A stretch of 64,000 bases of DNA from Isoetes taiwanensis (GCA_021234155.1 JAJEKV010000015.1:12710304-12774303); one strand, 5' to 3'. Counted from the first letter of the stretch, positions 23,583 through 34,296 are shown. The notes: generated by a model not told the origin, from the sequence alone. Numbers and translations: made by a program.

Positions 23583-24046
23583 GGACCTCCGTATTTAGAG
23601 TCCGGGATGTGGTATTTCCGGATTTTTTTGGTGGTATTTCTGGACATCCGTTATCAGCCAGGTGGTATTTCCGGCCAAAAAAGGTGGTATTTCCGGCCAA
23701 AAAGGGTGGTGTTTCCGGCCAAAAAGTGGTATTTCTGGCCAAAAACCAAACGCGAAACTGCGCGGCAAAGCTGAGATCTTTGGTCGGATTGTTCTTGCAG
23801 CTCCGTAGGCGGCTTGAACTGCTTCAAAAGCCCTTCTAATCACTTTGTCTGCCTCTTTAACGTTAGTTTGATGAAGAGAGGAAGCGATTTGAACCTAGAT
23901 AGAGCCGGATTGATCAAAAAATACCCCAAAATAGTTGATTCTGGGCTTGAAACTGTGAAGTGTACAGTGGCTGATAACAGGTGGCCGAAAATACCACCAA
24001 AAAAAGTCCGGAAATACCACATCCCGGACTCTAAATACGGCTGTCC
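23583..24046. mobile_element. MULE-like MITE with 9-bp target duplication
   Basis: Terminal inverted repeats of about 77 bases (23583-23659 and 23969-24046) start GGAC-x-x-CCGTATTTAGAG and match closely. They are flanked by the identical 9-base sequence ATGAAATAT (23574-23582 and 24047-24055), the duplication length of Mutator-like elements. Inside the left TIR lie four further head-to-tail copies of a GGTGGTATTTCCGGCCAAAA unit (23661-23745), and the TIR itself contains two related units. It has no coding capacity, so it is a non-autonomous element. Confidence 0.8.
23661..23745. repeat. subterminal tandem repeat of the MITE
   Basis: Four copies of a 20-22-base unit with core GTGGTATTTCCGGCC, plus two related units in the adjacent TIR. 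Arrays of this kind near MULE ends are candidates for transposase binding (inference). Confidence 0.7.
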
Positions 24047-24753
24047 ATGAAATATAGTCTCCCAGACTCAAACTCGATATTCCAGAATAAGATTTATCCG
24101 TATAAGTATACGAATACAACCCCCAAACCACACAAAATTTTAGGGTACACGATACTCCAACTACATTTTGGGAACCTTATCAACGAGAGCACTGCCAACA
24201 AAAATATCAGAAACCATTTTATTTTTTTTCACAATGTCATAATGAATCACTTCCACTTGTTTCAGTAAGAGAATGCTTTGCTTGCACGAGCATTATTCTA
24301 GACACCACAAAGGTGATGTCATTGGGGTACAAAGGTGATGTCATTGGGGTCTGTTTGTAATCTAGAAGACAAACTTGCACCAAGGAACTTGATTTCAGAT
24401 TCTATCAACTGTTACCCATGGACGTTTTCAAAGGATTTTATTTGTGCATAGCATAAATATTATTGCGCACAAAATGGGCAGTGGCTGTCTTGAACTTTCA
24501 GACTCAAATGTTCCATCAAAGGATTCTACATCGAGTTTATTAGTGCGATATATGGCCCAAATACTCCTCATAACTGCTCTTATACATTTGATTTTCAAGT
24601 GGACATTTCTTATTTGTGACTGTAAGAATTCTCATGCTTTGCATTGTTCTTAACACCATGTAACTTTTTCATACTTCATGTTGCCCAAGAAAAACTAATG
24701 AGGACAAATGTATACAGGTATCAGTCTCAACTGTTGTTTGTTTTTGTCTAATA

Positions 24754-24870
24754 GGTGAGTGGCCCAAGAAGGTGCGCTCTGCATTTGCTTTCAATTGGAT
24801 AGATTGGAAGAAGTCGTCAAGCTACATTACCTTACGATTGCATGCAATTTGCAACAGTAACTGCATCTGA
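24754..24870 (+). other. exon-like block, copy 1
   Basis: Directly after an AATAG acceptor-like end, an open stretch of 38 codons plus stop reads GEWPKKVRSAFAFNWIDWKK and ends SSYITLRLHAICNSNCI. The same peptide recurs in three further places in this window with few changes. The identity of the parent protein is unknown to me. Confidence 0.45.
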
Positions 24871-26060
24871 AAACAACAAGTAACGAATAATGAAAAAATC
24901 ACTACGTCTAAGACAACATCCACATTTTATATTCAGATTTAAGTCTAAATATAACAAGCACCAGATATCAACATATCAGTAAATAGTTTGTGTAAGACCA
25001 ACTAACTCAACATCAAATATAAGCATCAGTATTGCCGCATCCCCAAATCACCGTTTGTTGTCTAAGAAAACATCCAAAACGCGAAACTGCGTGGCAAAGC
25101 TGAGATCTTTGGTCGGATTGTTCTTGCAGCTCCGTAGGCGGCTTGAACTGCTTCAAAAGCCCTTCTAATCACTTTGTCTACCTCTTTAACGTTAGTTTGA
25201 TGAAGAGAGGAAGCGATTTGAACCTAGATAGAGCCGGATTGATCCAAAAATACCCCAAAATAGTTGATTCTGGGCTTGAAACTGTGAAGTGTACAGTGGC
25301 TGATAACAGGTGGCCGGAAATACCACCAAAAAAAGTCCGAAAATACCACATCCCGGACTCTAAATACGGCTGTCCATGAAATATAGTCTCCCAGACTCAA
25401 ACTCGATATTCCAGAATAAGATTTATCCGTATAAGTATACGAATACAACCCCCAAACCACACAAAAGTTTAGGGTACACGATACTCCAACTACATTTTGG
25501 GAACCTTATCAACGAGAGCACTGCCAACAAAAATATCAGAAACTATTATATTTTTTTTCACAATGTCATAATGAATCACTTCCACTTGTTTCAGTAAGAG
25601 AATGCTTTGCTTGCACGAGCATTATTCTAGACACCACAAAGGTGATGTCATTGAGGTCTGTTTGTAATCTAGAAGACAAACTTGCACCAAGGAACTTGAT
25701 TTCAGATTCTATCAATTGTTACCCATGGACGTTTTCAAAGGATTTTGTTTGTGCATAGCATAAATATTATTGCGCACAAAATGGGCAATGGCTGTCTTGA
25801 ACTTTCAGACTCAAATGTTCCATCAAAGGATTCTACATCGAGTTTATTAGTGCGATATATGGCCCAAATACTCCTCATAACTGCTCTTATACATTTGATT
25901 TTCAAGTGGACATTTCTTATTTGTGACTGTAAGAATTCTCATGCTTTGCATTGTTCTTAACACCATGTAACTTTTTCATACTTCATGTTGCCCAAGAAAA
26001 ACTAATGAGGACAAATGTATACATGTATCAGTCTCAACTGTTGTTTGTTTTTGTCTGATA

Positions 26061-26177
26061 GGTGAGTGGCCCAAGAAGGTGTGCTCTGCATTTGCTTTCA
26101 ATTGGATAGATTGGAAGAAGTCGTCAAGCTACATTACCTTGCGATTGCATGCAATTTGCAATAGTAACTGCATCTGA
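26061..26177 (+). other. exon-like block, copy 2
   Basis: Same block as at 24754-24870 with one changed residue (KKVCSAF). It lies in the second unit of the 1.33-kb tandem duplication. Confidence 0.45.
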
Positions 26178-26475
26178 AACCAACAAGTAACGAATAATGA
26201 AAAAATCACTACGTCTAAGACAACATCCACATTTTATATTCAGATTTAAGTATAAATATAACAAGCACCAGATATCAACATATCAGTAAATAGTTTGTGT
26301 AAGACCAACTAACTCAACATCAAATATAAGCATCAGTATTGCAGCATCCCCAAATCACCGTTTGTTGTCTAAGAAAACTAACCCAGGAGCATCAAATATC
26401 AACATATGAGTAAATAGTTTGTATAAGACCAACTCAACATCAAATTAAAAATGACACAGGAACAACTTGAGGGTG

Positions 26476-26990
26476 CTAGCAGATGACACTATGATAAAAG
26501 AGCCATGTACTAGTTAAGAAAATGAACAAGAAATGGGTGTGCAGTATGCAGCAAAGAGAGATTGCTGAGTTGGGGATAGAATCTAGAGAAGTATGGTGTA
26601 TTATTACAAAGAATGGGGGCAAACACTGGGCTAATAAGGTTCCCCTGGAATGACAACTTGGGAACTTTCGGTGTGGCTTAACGGAGGAGCCAGGAGCAAG
26701 CATAGGGGCAAATTGAGGAGCAAAGAAGGGGGATGAAGCAAAGGCTTTACCAAAAAGAGGGTGGGATCAAACTCGATCGATACCATGGCAACCGATGACT
26801 TTATCTGTTACCACGGATATTACGCCGACAATTTTGGCGCATTGATGGTAAAATTCTGGGCGGTATTGTTGGAGACGACGACGGTGCTACCGACGAAAAG
26901 GGATGGGCATTTTCTCGCCAACGGAAACCGCAGGAGGAAGGAAAAGGGAAGAACCTCGGGTGATGGCATGGTAGAGGTGGTGGCCGCACT
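26476..26990 (-). pseudogene. truncated FAS1-domain gene copy
   Basis: Bases 26390-26990 are a diverged copy of 33120-33760, the 3' part of the FAS1 gene. The minus strand shows the same C-terminal stretch (MLAPGSSV ... IIHHTSLDSIPNSA, ILHTHFLFIFL), but frameshifts break the FAS1 domain and the copy ends abruptly near 26990, before the N-terminal half and signal peptide. It is therefore a partial, non-functional copy that travelled with downstream block B. Confidence 0.75.
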
Positions 26991-27109
26991 ATATGGAAAT
27001 CACATATGGAAATCCTACCCAAGGCTCATACTCAAGGGGATGTCCGACGGGCTTGGGTCTCCGTAAGTCATTGCGCATGTAATTCATGGCAAATGGATTT
27101 GGCTGGCAT

Positions 27110-28292
27110 AAGAAGATGGCTTAGGGTAGTCCACTCCATCCGCCCCCACACGTGCACACTTTGCGAGTAGGTTGAAAAGTGTTGGGACTTGACCAGAGCC
27201 CGCCGGATCGCGAGCCAGGAGGGGCTATTCCCCGGGTTGCATCTCCCGGGGCCGATGGGGGGCGGTAGGGATCACTCCCACCGAGATCTACATGCTTTGA
27301 CTCAAGGTGACTAGAGGGCCAAGTGCCTGCACTCGACTTGAACTCCATGGAAGGTGTACACCACCCCAAAAGTGTCGAACCCATGCAAAGCCCTCACGTA
27401 GTGGCAGAGCATTAGATTTAGTGCACAATAGTCCCCGATAGGCCTTACTACCAGAGGGACGTGATCATGAGTCAGGACATGAACCTCCTTATCAGCCAGT
27501 CTGGCCCCTTCACCCACAACCAGGTGTGGCTCTTGTACACAGGCCGAATTTAATAGTGCATTAAAGAGGGCTAGCTAGGAGCATCAACTACTAGGCTTTA
27601 AAGTCTCTACCCCCCTTCCCAATACAATGAGTCCACAGAGATCATCATCACATACATATCACAGAAGAACTAAAGAACAAGATTTAATCTAAATCACAGA
27701 GTTAGGTTCTTTAGTTATGGCTGGGTATCTAGAGATCTAGATGGCTGCTATGGGCAATTCAATAGGCTAAACCTACTTATTCAATGTCTGGGAGGCGGAT
27801 TAGACTATTGAATTGACAAAATACCTGATCCTTGGCTTGCTCCTCCTGCTCTGAACTCGACCATGCGCAGAACTGCTAGAAGATAAAACTAGAAAGGGAA
27901 GATGATGAGCTAGACTGCTCAGAGAGACTTTGGGAGGCGAGATTGGCTCTTGGAGCAAGCAAAATAGAGCCCTAGAAGGCTGTGGATGAAAATGGAAAGT
28001 TAGGGTTTTTTATACCTTTATAGACTAAGGGTTAGGGCTAGGGCTTCCTATTCTCCCTTGAGCATGTGGGATAAATGAGTTTGGCCCACTTGCCTTTATT
28101 AGCTAAATGGCCCTAAAGTGTACACATGGATAAATGTGGACATAACTAAGTGTGCACACACTTGCAAGTTGCCCCCTTGGGTGCTACTTGCTTGGCTACA
28201 CGTCGGCGTACACGACAATCGGGATGGCGTGTACGCGTGACGATGCAGTACAGTATACGTCCTGGGACCGTATACTGTGCTGGAACGTCACA
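27110..28292 (-). repeat. LTR-like block, minus orientation
   Basis: Read on the minus strand it begins TGTGACGTTCCAG at 28292, the same start as the block at 60793. Further in, both contain TATTGGGAAGGGGGGTAGAG. A TATA-containing promoter (TCTATAAAGG and TATAAAAAA with CCCTAACCC and CCCTAA motifs) lies near 27995-28040. The other end is uncertain. It replaces DNA beside block A (copy 2 starts at about 28293), which fits an insertion. It could be a solo or fragmentary LTR. Confidence 0.5.
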
Positions 28293-28560
28293 ATCTCTAT
28301 AGATCTTTCAACAGTGAAGCGTCTGCAAACAGAGTAAGATTAATGATGGAAGTATAAACAATGCATATAACGGGCCAAGTAGGATTAAATTAAACCGAAT
28401 CAGGCCTGAGTACAACGGGCCTACAGAACATTCTCAGAATCACTAAGTATGCTGCAGTAGCCTGCAAGCATTGGTTTCCATATCAAACTATTATATTGTG
28501 GCATGTTATCAAAACCCTCAGAAGCATCTTGTATATTGCCGTATATACCATACATATCAA
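28293..28560 (-). pseudogene. PPR fragment, copy in block A2
   Basis: Minus strand 28642-28421 reads IVSDIFVSSALVDMYGIYGN and IQDASEGFDNMPQYNSLIW, the linker and repeat pattern of plant PLS-class PPR proteins (normally SALVDMYAKCG ... FDxMPxRNxxSW). No initiating or terminating context is kept. PPR proteins bind organelle RNA; this is a fragment only. It is shared with blocks A1 and A3. Confidence 0.7.
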
Positions 28561-29117
28561 CGAGAGCACTGCTAACAAAAATATCAGAAACTATTTTATT
28601 TTTTTTCACAATGTCATAATGAATCACTTCCACTTGTTTCAATAAGAGAATGCTTTGCTTGCACGAGCATTATTCTAGACACCACAAACGTGATGTCATT
28701 TGGGTCTGTTTGTAATCTAGAAGACAAACTTGCACCAAGGAACTTGATTTAAGATTCTATCAATTGTTACCCATAGACGTTTTCGAAAGATTTTGTTTGT
28801 GCATAGCATAAATATTATTGCGCACAAAATGGGCAGTGGCTGTCTTGAACTTTCAACATGTTCAGACTCAATGTTCCATCAAAGGATTCTATATCGAGTT
28901 TAGGGTGATATATGGCCCAAATACTCCTCATAAGTAACTGCTCTTATACATTTGATTTTCAAATGGACATTTCTTATTTGTGACTGTAAGAATTCTCATG
29001 CTTTGCATTGTTCTTAACACCATGTAACTTTTTCATACTTCATGTTGCCCAAGAAAAACTAATGAGGACAAATGTATACATTTATTACTCTCAACTGTTG
29101 TTTGCTTTCGTATAATA

Positions 29118-29234
29118 GGTGAGTGGCCCAAGAAGGTGCGCTCTGCATTTGCTTTCAATTGGATAGATTGGAAGAAGTCGTCAAGCTACATTACCTTGCG
29201 ATTGCATGCAATTTGCAATATTAACTGCATCTAA
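29118..29234 (+). other. exon-like block, copy 3
   Basis: Same 38-codon exon-like block after a TAATAG end, here terminating ...CNINCI and TAA. It is part of duplicated block B (about 28560-29350). Confidence 0.45.
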
Positions 29235-29359
29235 AAACAACAAGTAACAAATAATGAAAAAATGACTATGTCTAAGACAACATCCAGATTTTTTATATTC
29301 AGATTTAAGTATAAATATAACAAGCACCACATATCAACATATCAGTAAATAGTTTGTGT

Positions 29360-30010
29360 GAAAGAAATAAATAGGGTAGAACAAAGTGTTAAGGAAGAAA
29401 AAAATTGAAATTCTGTATGCAAGTAGGAAAAAGAAAGGATAAGAAGAGAAAAGTGTATATTATCATTGCCATGAGAGTGGTCACATCAAACCAAACGGTC
29501 CAAATTTCAATGATGAGATTATCTGCTATAATTGTAAGGAAAAATGCCATGTAGCCACCAACGATCAAGCCCTAAGGATTATTCTAAAGGAAGTGAAAGA
29601 GGGAGAGATGTTAGAGGAAGGGGGCATTTAGGCGAAGAAGAGAAATGAAACATGATCCAATTCTAGCTCATGTTGAAATTTATAAAATTTGCTTTTTCGT
29701 GGGCCACACCATAATCTGCCATTAGGTGAGTGGGAAAAAAAATGAATCTAGTCTTAGCATCTAGTGCAATTGAATGCTAGATTACTTAGGCGCTAAGGGT
29801 TGGAGGGTGTCAAACCGAGAGGTTGAGAGGCTTTTGGGGGCCAAGTCGTAGTCTGGCATGTTCTTTGTGAAGACCTATCACCTTAAGGAGCTAAGGTCTA
29901 TAATGTGGACAAGATTTAATCTATCAGCATTTCCCGCTAAGATTTGCATTGTAGGATCTGTTGGTGGTCAGATCGGCTGAGATTGGTTCCAGGGCTGGGT
30001 TTTCATAACG
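29360..30010 (+). pseudogene. retroelement gag fragment with zinc knuckles
   Basis: Plus-strand reading near 29455-29560 gives YYHCHESGHIKPNGPNF and IICYNCKEKCHVATND, a pair of CCHC knuckles with the final cysteines mutated. Stops follow. Bases 57340-58000 hold the same DNA in the opposite orientation. Paired knuckles of this type occur in LTR retrotransposon Gag proteins, possibly copia. No RT is attached. Confidence 0.55.
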
Positions 30011-30213
30011 GGGCGAGCCATGGAAAGGTAGACCTTGCAAGTAGGGCACATCGAGAGGGCATATCTTCTATGGTCTATAGGAAAATACGTGTAAGTGCAT
30101 CTGTTAGCGTCTCTTACAAGTCGCAACGTGGGCACATGCACGACTTACTTAATCGAGCCGAAGCAACAGTGATCGACAGAAGGTTCAAGGTTGGCGAATT
30201 TGCAAAAGACCGA

Positions 30214-30765
30214 ATGAAGGCATCACCATACCCTGTTGAGATTGCTGCTAGTTTGATTCGGATTTACAAAATCAGGTATAGCAAAACAGAAGCTACTACT
30301 GCTGTTCTTGTGATGGCAGCCTATTCCTTGATCATCTATGGAGCTAGAATTTCTGTGGCTGATGCGGTGAAGACATTAGTAGCTGTGATGGATGAACTGG
30401 TGGATGATATGGAAAAATTGGCCTACTTACGGATATTGATGGATATGGTTAATGATTTACCCTTTATAGCTCCCTCCTCATATCCAGTAGCCGCTCAAAT
30501 GGAGGAATCACGGATGCCCCCACCTCCTGTTATGACTTACCGAATTAAAAAGGGTGTTAAAAAGCTAGCAGAGATCTTTAGGAAAAATCCATTCCGATCT
30601 GATGAATATGTAGATAATGGCAATCCTATAATAAATTTAGTGAAAGAATCAAATGGCAACATAAACACATTGACAATATTGGAAGCTGTTAGATTTGCTA
30701 TAGATGGTGATGACGAAGAAGAAGAGATGTTTACAGAAATAACATATGATGATAATGTCATATGA
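30214..30765 (+). CDS. uncharacterised acidic-tailed protein
   Basis: The frame is open from 29944, but I start at the ATG at 30214 (183 codons) because the preceding DNA is a leader also found upstream of the FAS1 gene and ends in the same GACCGAATGAAGG. Residues 1-60 are helical and mildly hydrophobic (YSKTEATTAVLVMAAYSLII, VADAVKTLVAVMDELVDDME). The middle has PPPPVMTYRIKKGVKKLAEI and the C-terminus is strongly acidic (DGDDEEEEMFTEI). I recognise no family. The stop lies 19 bases before a truncated LTR, so the native 3' end may be lost. It may be a chimeric gene. Confidence 0.4.
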   Translation: MKASPYPVEIAASLIRIYKIRYSKTEATTAVLVMAAYSLIIYGARISVADAVKTLVAVMDELVDDMEKLAYLRILMDMVNDLPFIAPSSYPVAAQMEESRMPPPPVMTYRIKKGVKKLAEIFRKNPFRSDEYVDNGNPIINLVKESNGNINTLTILEAVRFAIDGDDEEEEMFTEITYDDNVI

Positions 30766-30931
30766 TGACATGATGATGATGATAGGTGAAACGCCATCAG
30801 CCACAACGATATATTCTGTAACTATTTATTCCATATAAGTGTATAGCCACGATGGGGGCTTTTCCCATCCTCGTTGAATAGATTCATCTCCCAGTTTTCC
30901 TGTTTATTCACATTTTTCCTGTTTATTCACA

Positions 30932-30957
30932 TGGTATCAGAGCAGGTTGCTCGATCC
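30932..30957 (+). promoter_or_regulatory. primer binding site (initiator-Met tRNA)
   Basis: TGGTATCAGAGC abuts the LTR end with no spacer. Similarity to the tRNA complement continues past it with one missing base and a small insertion. This is the classical plus-strand start for plant copia-type and TRIM elements. Confidence 0.85.
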
Positions 30958-31471
30958 TGACCTGTTATGGAGATTGAAGCCCCCAGCACTGAGGCTGGCA
31001 GCAGCGAGGAGGACGAACCTCCTGATTTAAGGCTTTGAAGATTGAAGAGGTAAGCCATCCCTAATTCGTTGCTATCTCCATTCTGTTTAGTTGCCATTTC
31101 CATTCTGTTATATGAATCCCACTTGTCTGCATACATACTGGGAATAATTCCATTACGGAATCAAGACCCAATTCTTCGTAATGCTGTCGTGCTTAAATGT
31201 GGGTTATAAGAATTATTATTTAGAGAAGAAGATCCACAAATCCAAAGCAGCATCTGATGAAGATGAAGACCATGCAATCATGCATGGATGCTGCTGCTGT
31301 GCAGATTCAAGAAAGAGTGCTCCTCTATGCTCTATTTAGAGCAAGAAGCCCAGGGCACACAGGAAGGATACCTGGTGCAGAATTGCAGTCAATCATGACT
31401 GTAGAACAAGGGGGAGCAGCCCAAGGCTCCTATCAACCTTGATGCTTGTTGGATGCAAGATCAAGGGGGAG

Positions 31472-31664
31472 TGTTGGAGAGAATGATCTGGCATCCAACA
31501 AAGATGCTGATTTGGAGGTGCCAGCAGAGCGATCTGGGTGAAACGCCATCAGCCACAACGATTCATTCTGTAACTATTCATTCCATATAAATGTATAGCC
31601 ACGATGGGAACTTTTCCCATCCTCGTTGAATAGATTCATCTCCCAGTTTTCCTGTTTATTCACA
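31472..31664 (+). repeat. 3' LTR of TRIM-like element
   Basis: 193 bases with TG...CA ends. Bases 31540-31664 match 30785-30931 closely; the 5' copy has a private duplication of the TTTTTCCTGTTTATTCACA end. Block A sequence resumes at 31665. Confidence 0.85.
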
Positions 31665-31665
31665 G

Positions 31666-32280
31666 CTCTTCCCTAAGCAAAAACTACTCTACACCAATTT
31701 ATTGCAAATGTCATCCCAATATCTAAGCAAAAACTTGTTCACCAAATATTATCCAAACAACGGGATTTCTATAGATCTTTCAACAGTGAAGCGTCTGCAA
31801 ACAGAGTAAGTATAAACAATGCATATGACGGGCCAAGTAGGATTAAATTAAACTGAACCAGGCCTGAGTGGCCAAGTAGGATTAACTTAAACCGAATCAG
31901 GCCTGAGTAAACATTCTGCCTTGCAATGGTTCTAAGTTGCCCATATCTTCCAAACAACTAGGAGGGACATGCAGAGCACATTTGGGGACTGAAATGGCTA
32001 AATAAATCAGCTATACAAGCATAGAGTTCCATTGTTGGTTGGACAAAGAACTGACAACACATGAAGAGATGCCTAGCTATATACTGAAAAACAAAGAGAA
32101 GTGTTGCAGCATTTGGTTTCATACCACCCCATTTGTTGCAGAACAGTCTCAGAATCACTAAGTATGCTGCAATAGCCTGCAAGCATTGGGTTTCCATATC
32201 AAACTATTATATTGTGGCATGTTATCAAAGCTCTCAGAAGCATCTTGTATATTGCCGTATTTACCATACATATCAACGAG
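31666..32280 (-). repeat. duplicated block A, copy 3, with PPR fragment
   Basis: Same block as 21868-22250 and 28293-28560, with additional DNA at 31810-32150 missing from the others. The minus strand 32349-32158 again reads VSDIFVSSALVDMYGKYGNI, a PPR fragment with a better-kept YGKYG than copy A2. Confidence 0.65.
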
Positions 32281-32805
32281 AGCACTGCTAACAAAAATAT
32301 CAGAAACTATTTTTTTTTTTTTCACAATGTCATAATGAATCACTTTCACTTGTTTCAGTAAGAGAATGCTTTACTTGCACGAGCATTATTCTAGACACCA
32401 CAAACGTGATGTCATTTGGGTCTGTTTGTAATCTAGAAGACAAACTTGCACCTAGGAACTTGATTTCAGATCAATTGTTACCCATGGACGTTTTCAAAGG
32501 ATTTTGTTTGTGCATAGCATAAATATTATTGCGCATAAAATGGGCAGTGGCTGTCTTGAACTTTCAACATGTTCAGACTCAATGTTCCATCAAAGGCTTC
32601 TATATCGAGTTTAGTGCGATATATGGTCCAAATACTCATAAGTAACTGCTCTTATACATTTGATTTTCAAGTGGACATTTCTTATTTGTGACTGCATTGT
32701 TCTCAACACCATGTAATTTTTTCATACTTCATGTTGCCCAAGAAAACTAATAAGAACAAATGTATACAGTTATTAGTCTCAACTGTTGTTTGTTTTCGTA
32801 TAATA

Positions 32806-32922
32806 GGTGAGTGGCCCAAGAAGGTGCGCTCTACATGTGCTTTCGATTGGATAGATTGGAAGAAGTCGTCAAGCTACATTACCTTGCGATTGCATGCAAT
32901 TTGGAATATTAACTGCATCTGA
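32806..32922 (+). other. exon-like block, copy 4
   Basis: Most diverged of the four copies (KKVRSTCAFDWIDWKK, AIWNINCI), still open to the same stop position. It lies about 300 bases downstream of the FAS1 stop codon, on the opposite strand. Confidence 0.45.
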
Positions 32923-33224
32923 AAACCACAAGTAACGAACAATGAAAAAATCACTACGTCTAAGACAACATCGAGATTTTTTATATTCAGATTTAAGTAT
33001 AAATATAACAAGCACCAGATATCAACATATCAGTAAATAGTTTGTGTAAGACCAACTAACTCAACATCAAATATAAGCATCAATATTGCAGCATCCCCAA
33101 ATCACAGTTTGTTGTCTAAAAAAACTAACCCATGAGCATCACATATCAACATATGAGTAAATAGTTTGTATAAGACCAACTCAACATCAAATTAAAATTA
33201 CACAAGAGGAACAACTTGAGGGTG

Positions 33225-34028
33225 CTAGCAGATCAAACTATGATAAAAGAGCCATGCACTAGTTAAGAAAATGAACGAGAAATGAGTGTGCAGTATGCAG
33301 CAAAGAGAGAATGCTGAGTTGGGGATAGAATCTAGAGAAGTATGGTGTATTATTACAGCAACAGGGGCAGCACCTGGGCTAATAAGGTTCCCTGGAATGA
33401 CAACTTGGGAACTTTCAGGTGGCGCAACGGAGGAGCCAGGAGCAAGCATAGGGGCAAATTGAGGAGCAGCAAGGGGGGATGAAGCAAGGGCTTTACCAGC
33501 CAAAGAGGGAGGGATAAGAACTCGATCGATACCATGGCAACTGATGACTTTACTGTTACCACAGATATTACGCCTGACAATTTTGGCGTCATTGATGGTA
33601 AAATTCTGGGCGGTATTGTTGGAGACGACGACGGTGCTACCGACGAGCAGGGTGGGCATTTTCTGGCCAACGGGAAACTGCAGGAGGAAGGAAAAGGGCA
33701 GAACCTGGGTGATGGCATGGTAGAGCAGGGTGGCCGGCACAGCGGTCGAATTGAGAGCAATTATGGACGCGATCGCTGCGTTGGTCGGAATCATGAGGGT
33801 CGTGTAGGCCGGTATGAAGCTGCCCAGTGCCCGGATCGTCATGCCCGCCAGACTGAAGCCTGCCTTCCGTAAATCCATCGCTATCCTCTGCACGTCCTGC
33901 CCCGGCGCTATTGGCCATGTGATCCCCGGTAGCTGCCCGTATGCTGCCGGAAATATTATTAGCAGCACCATGACGACGACCACAGCTTTCTGTTTTTCTT
34001 CTGCCTTGGAAAATCTTACGGAAGCCAT
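33225..34028 (-). CDS. FAS1 (fasciclin-like) secreted protein
   Basis: 267 codons from the ATG at 34028, chosen for its AGAATGGCTTCC context; an upstream in-frame ATG lies at 34043. Residues about 15-31 form a signal peptide (VVVVMVLLIIFPAAYG, then QLPG). One FAS1 domain follows, with an H1-like box TTLMIPTNAAI, a YH dyad (LLYHAIT) and an H2-like box HGIDRVLIP. After it comes a Pro/Ala/Ser stretch (AAPQFAPMLAPGSSVAPPES) typical of arabinogalactan-type glycosylation. The last 40 residues (from IIHHTSLDS) look like read-through or a poor GPI signal. The family acts in cell-wall adhesion (family knowledge). A truncated copy lies at 26476-26990. Confidence 0.7.
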   Translation of the reverse strand: MASVRFSKAEEKQKAVVVVMVLLIIFPAAYGQLPGITWPIAPGQDVQRIAMDLRKAGFSLAGMTIRALGSFIPAYTTLMIPTNAAIASIIALNSTAVPATLLYHAITQVLPFSFLLQFPVGQKMPTLLVGSTVVVSNNTAQNFTINDAKIVRRNICGNSKVISCHGIDRVLIPPSLAGKALASSPLAAPQFAPMLAPGSSVAPPESSQVVIPGNLISPGAAPVAVIIHHTSLDSIPNSAFSLCCILHTHFSFIFLTSAWLFYHSLIC

Positions 34029-34029
34029 T

Positions 34030-34290
34030 CTCTGCTCCTTCATTCGGTCTCTCGCAAATTCGCTAACCTTCTGCCTATCACTGTTGCTTCGGCTTGATTA
34101 AGTAAGTCGTGCATGTGCCCACGTTGCCTCTTGTAAGAGACGCTAACAGATTGACTTACACGTATTTTGCTATAGGCCAATAGGTAAAAGATATGCCCAC
34201 TCGATTGTCCTGGTTTCCTATGCAATTGGAGACCTGAGTGAAAATTCCTTGCAAGGTCTTCCCATGGATCCCCCGTTTCCATTGAGGTGG
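34030..34290 (-). promoter_or_regulatory. shared leader upstream of FAS1 gene
   Basis: Read on the minus strand, the last 150 bases before the FAS1 ATG (from AAAATACGTGTAAGT through GCAACGTGGGCACATGCACG to GACCGAATGAAGG) match 30060-30220, the leader of an unrelated ORF. The outer part (GGGCATATCTT, CCTTGCAAGG, CCATGG) also matches antisense DNA at the end of the PPR remnants (39470-39600 and 42575-42700). It contains a donor-like GTAAGT. It is probably a mobile or duplicated 5' exon or promoter segment. Confidence 0.55.
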
Positions 34291-34296
34291 GGGATA

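Larger units (their letters stand above)
23751..26385. repeat. 1.33-kb tandem duplication
   Basis: Bases 23751-25079 and 25080 to about 26385 are direct copies at a constant offset of 1329 bases at the left end. The left breakpoint lies inside the MITE, so copy 2 carries only its right half (right TIR 25298-25375 with the ATGAAATAT flank). Copy 1 has a private 22-base tandem duplication near 24306-24350. Similarity is very high, so the event is recent and later than the MITE insertion. Confidence 0.85.
30785..31664 (+). mobile_element. TRIM-like LTR element, 5' LTR truncated
   Basis: 3' LTR 31472-31664 (193 bases, TGTTGGAGAG ... TTTATTCACA). The 5' LTR, 30785-30931, lacks its first 70 or so bases. 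Directly after the 5' LTR, TGGTATCAGAGC and the following AGGTT...CGATCC (30932 on) match the complement of the plant initiator-Met tRNA 3' end. Directly before the 3' LTR is the purine tract AAGGGGGAG (31463-31471). The internal part is about 540 bases without pol, fitting a TRIM or internally deleted copia-type element. It lies inside block A. Confidence 0.85.
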
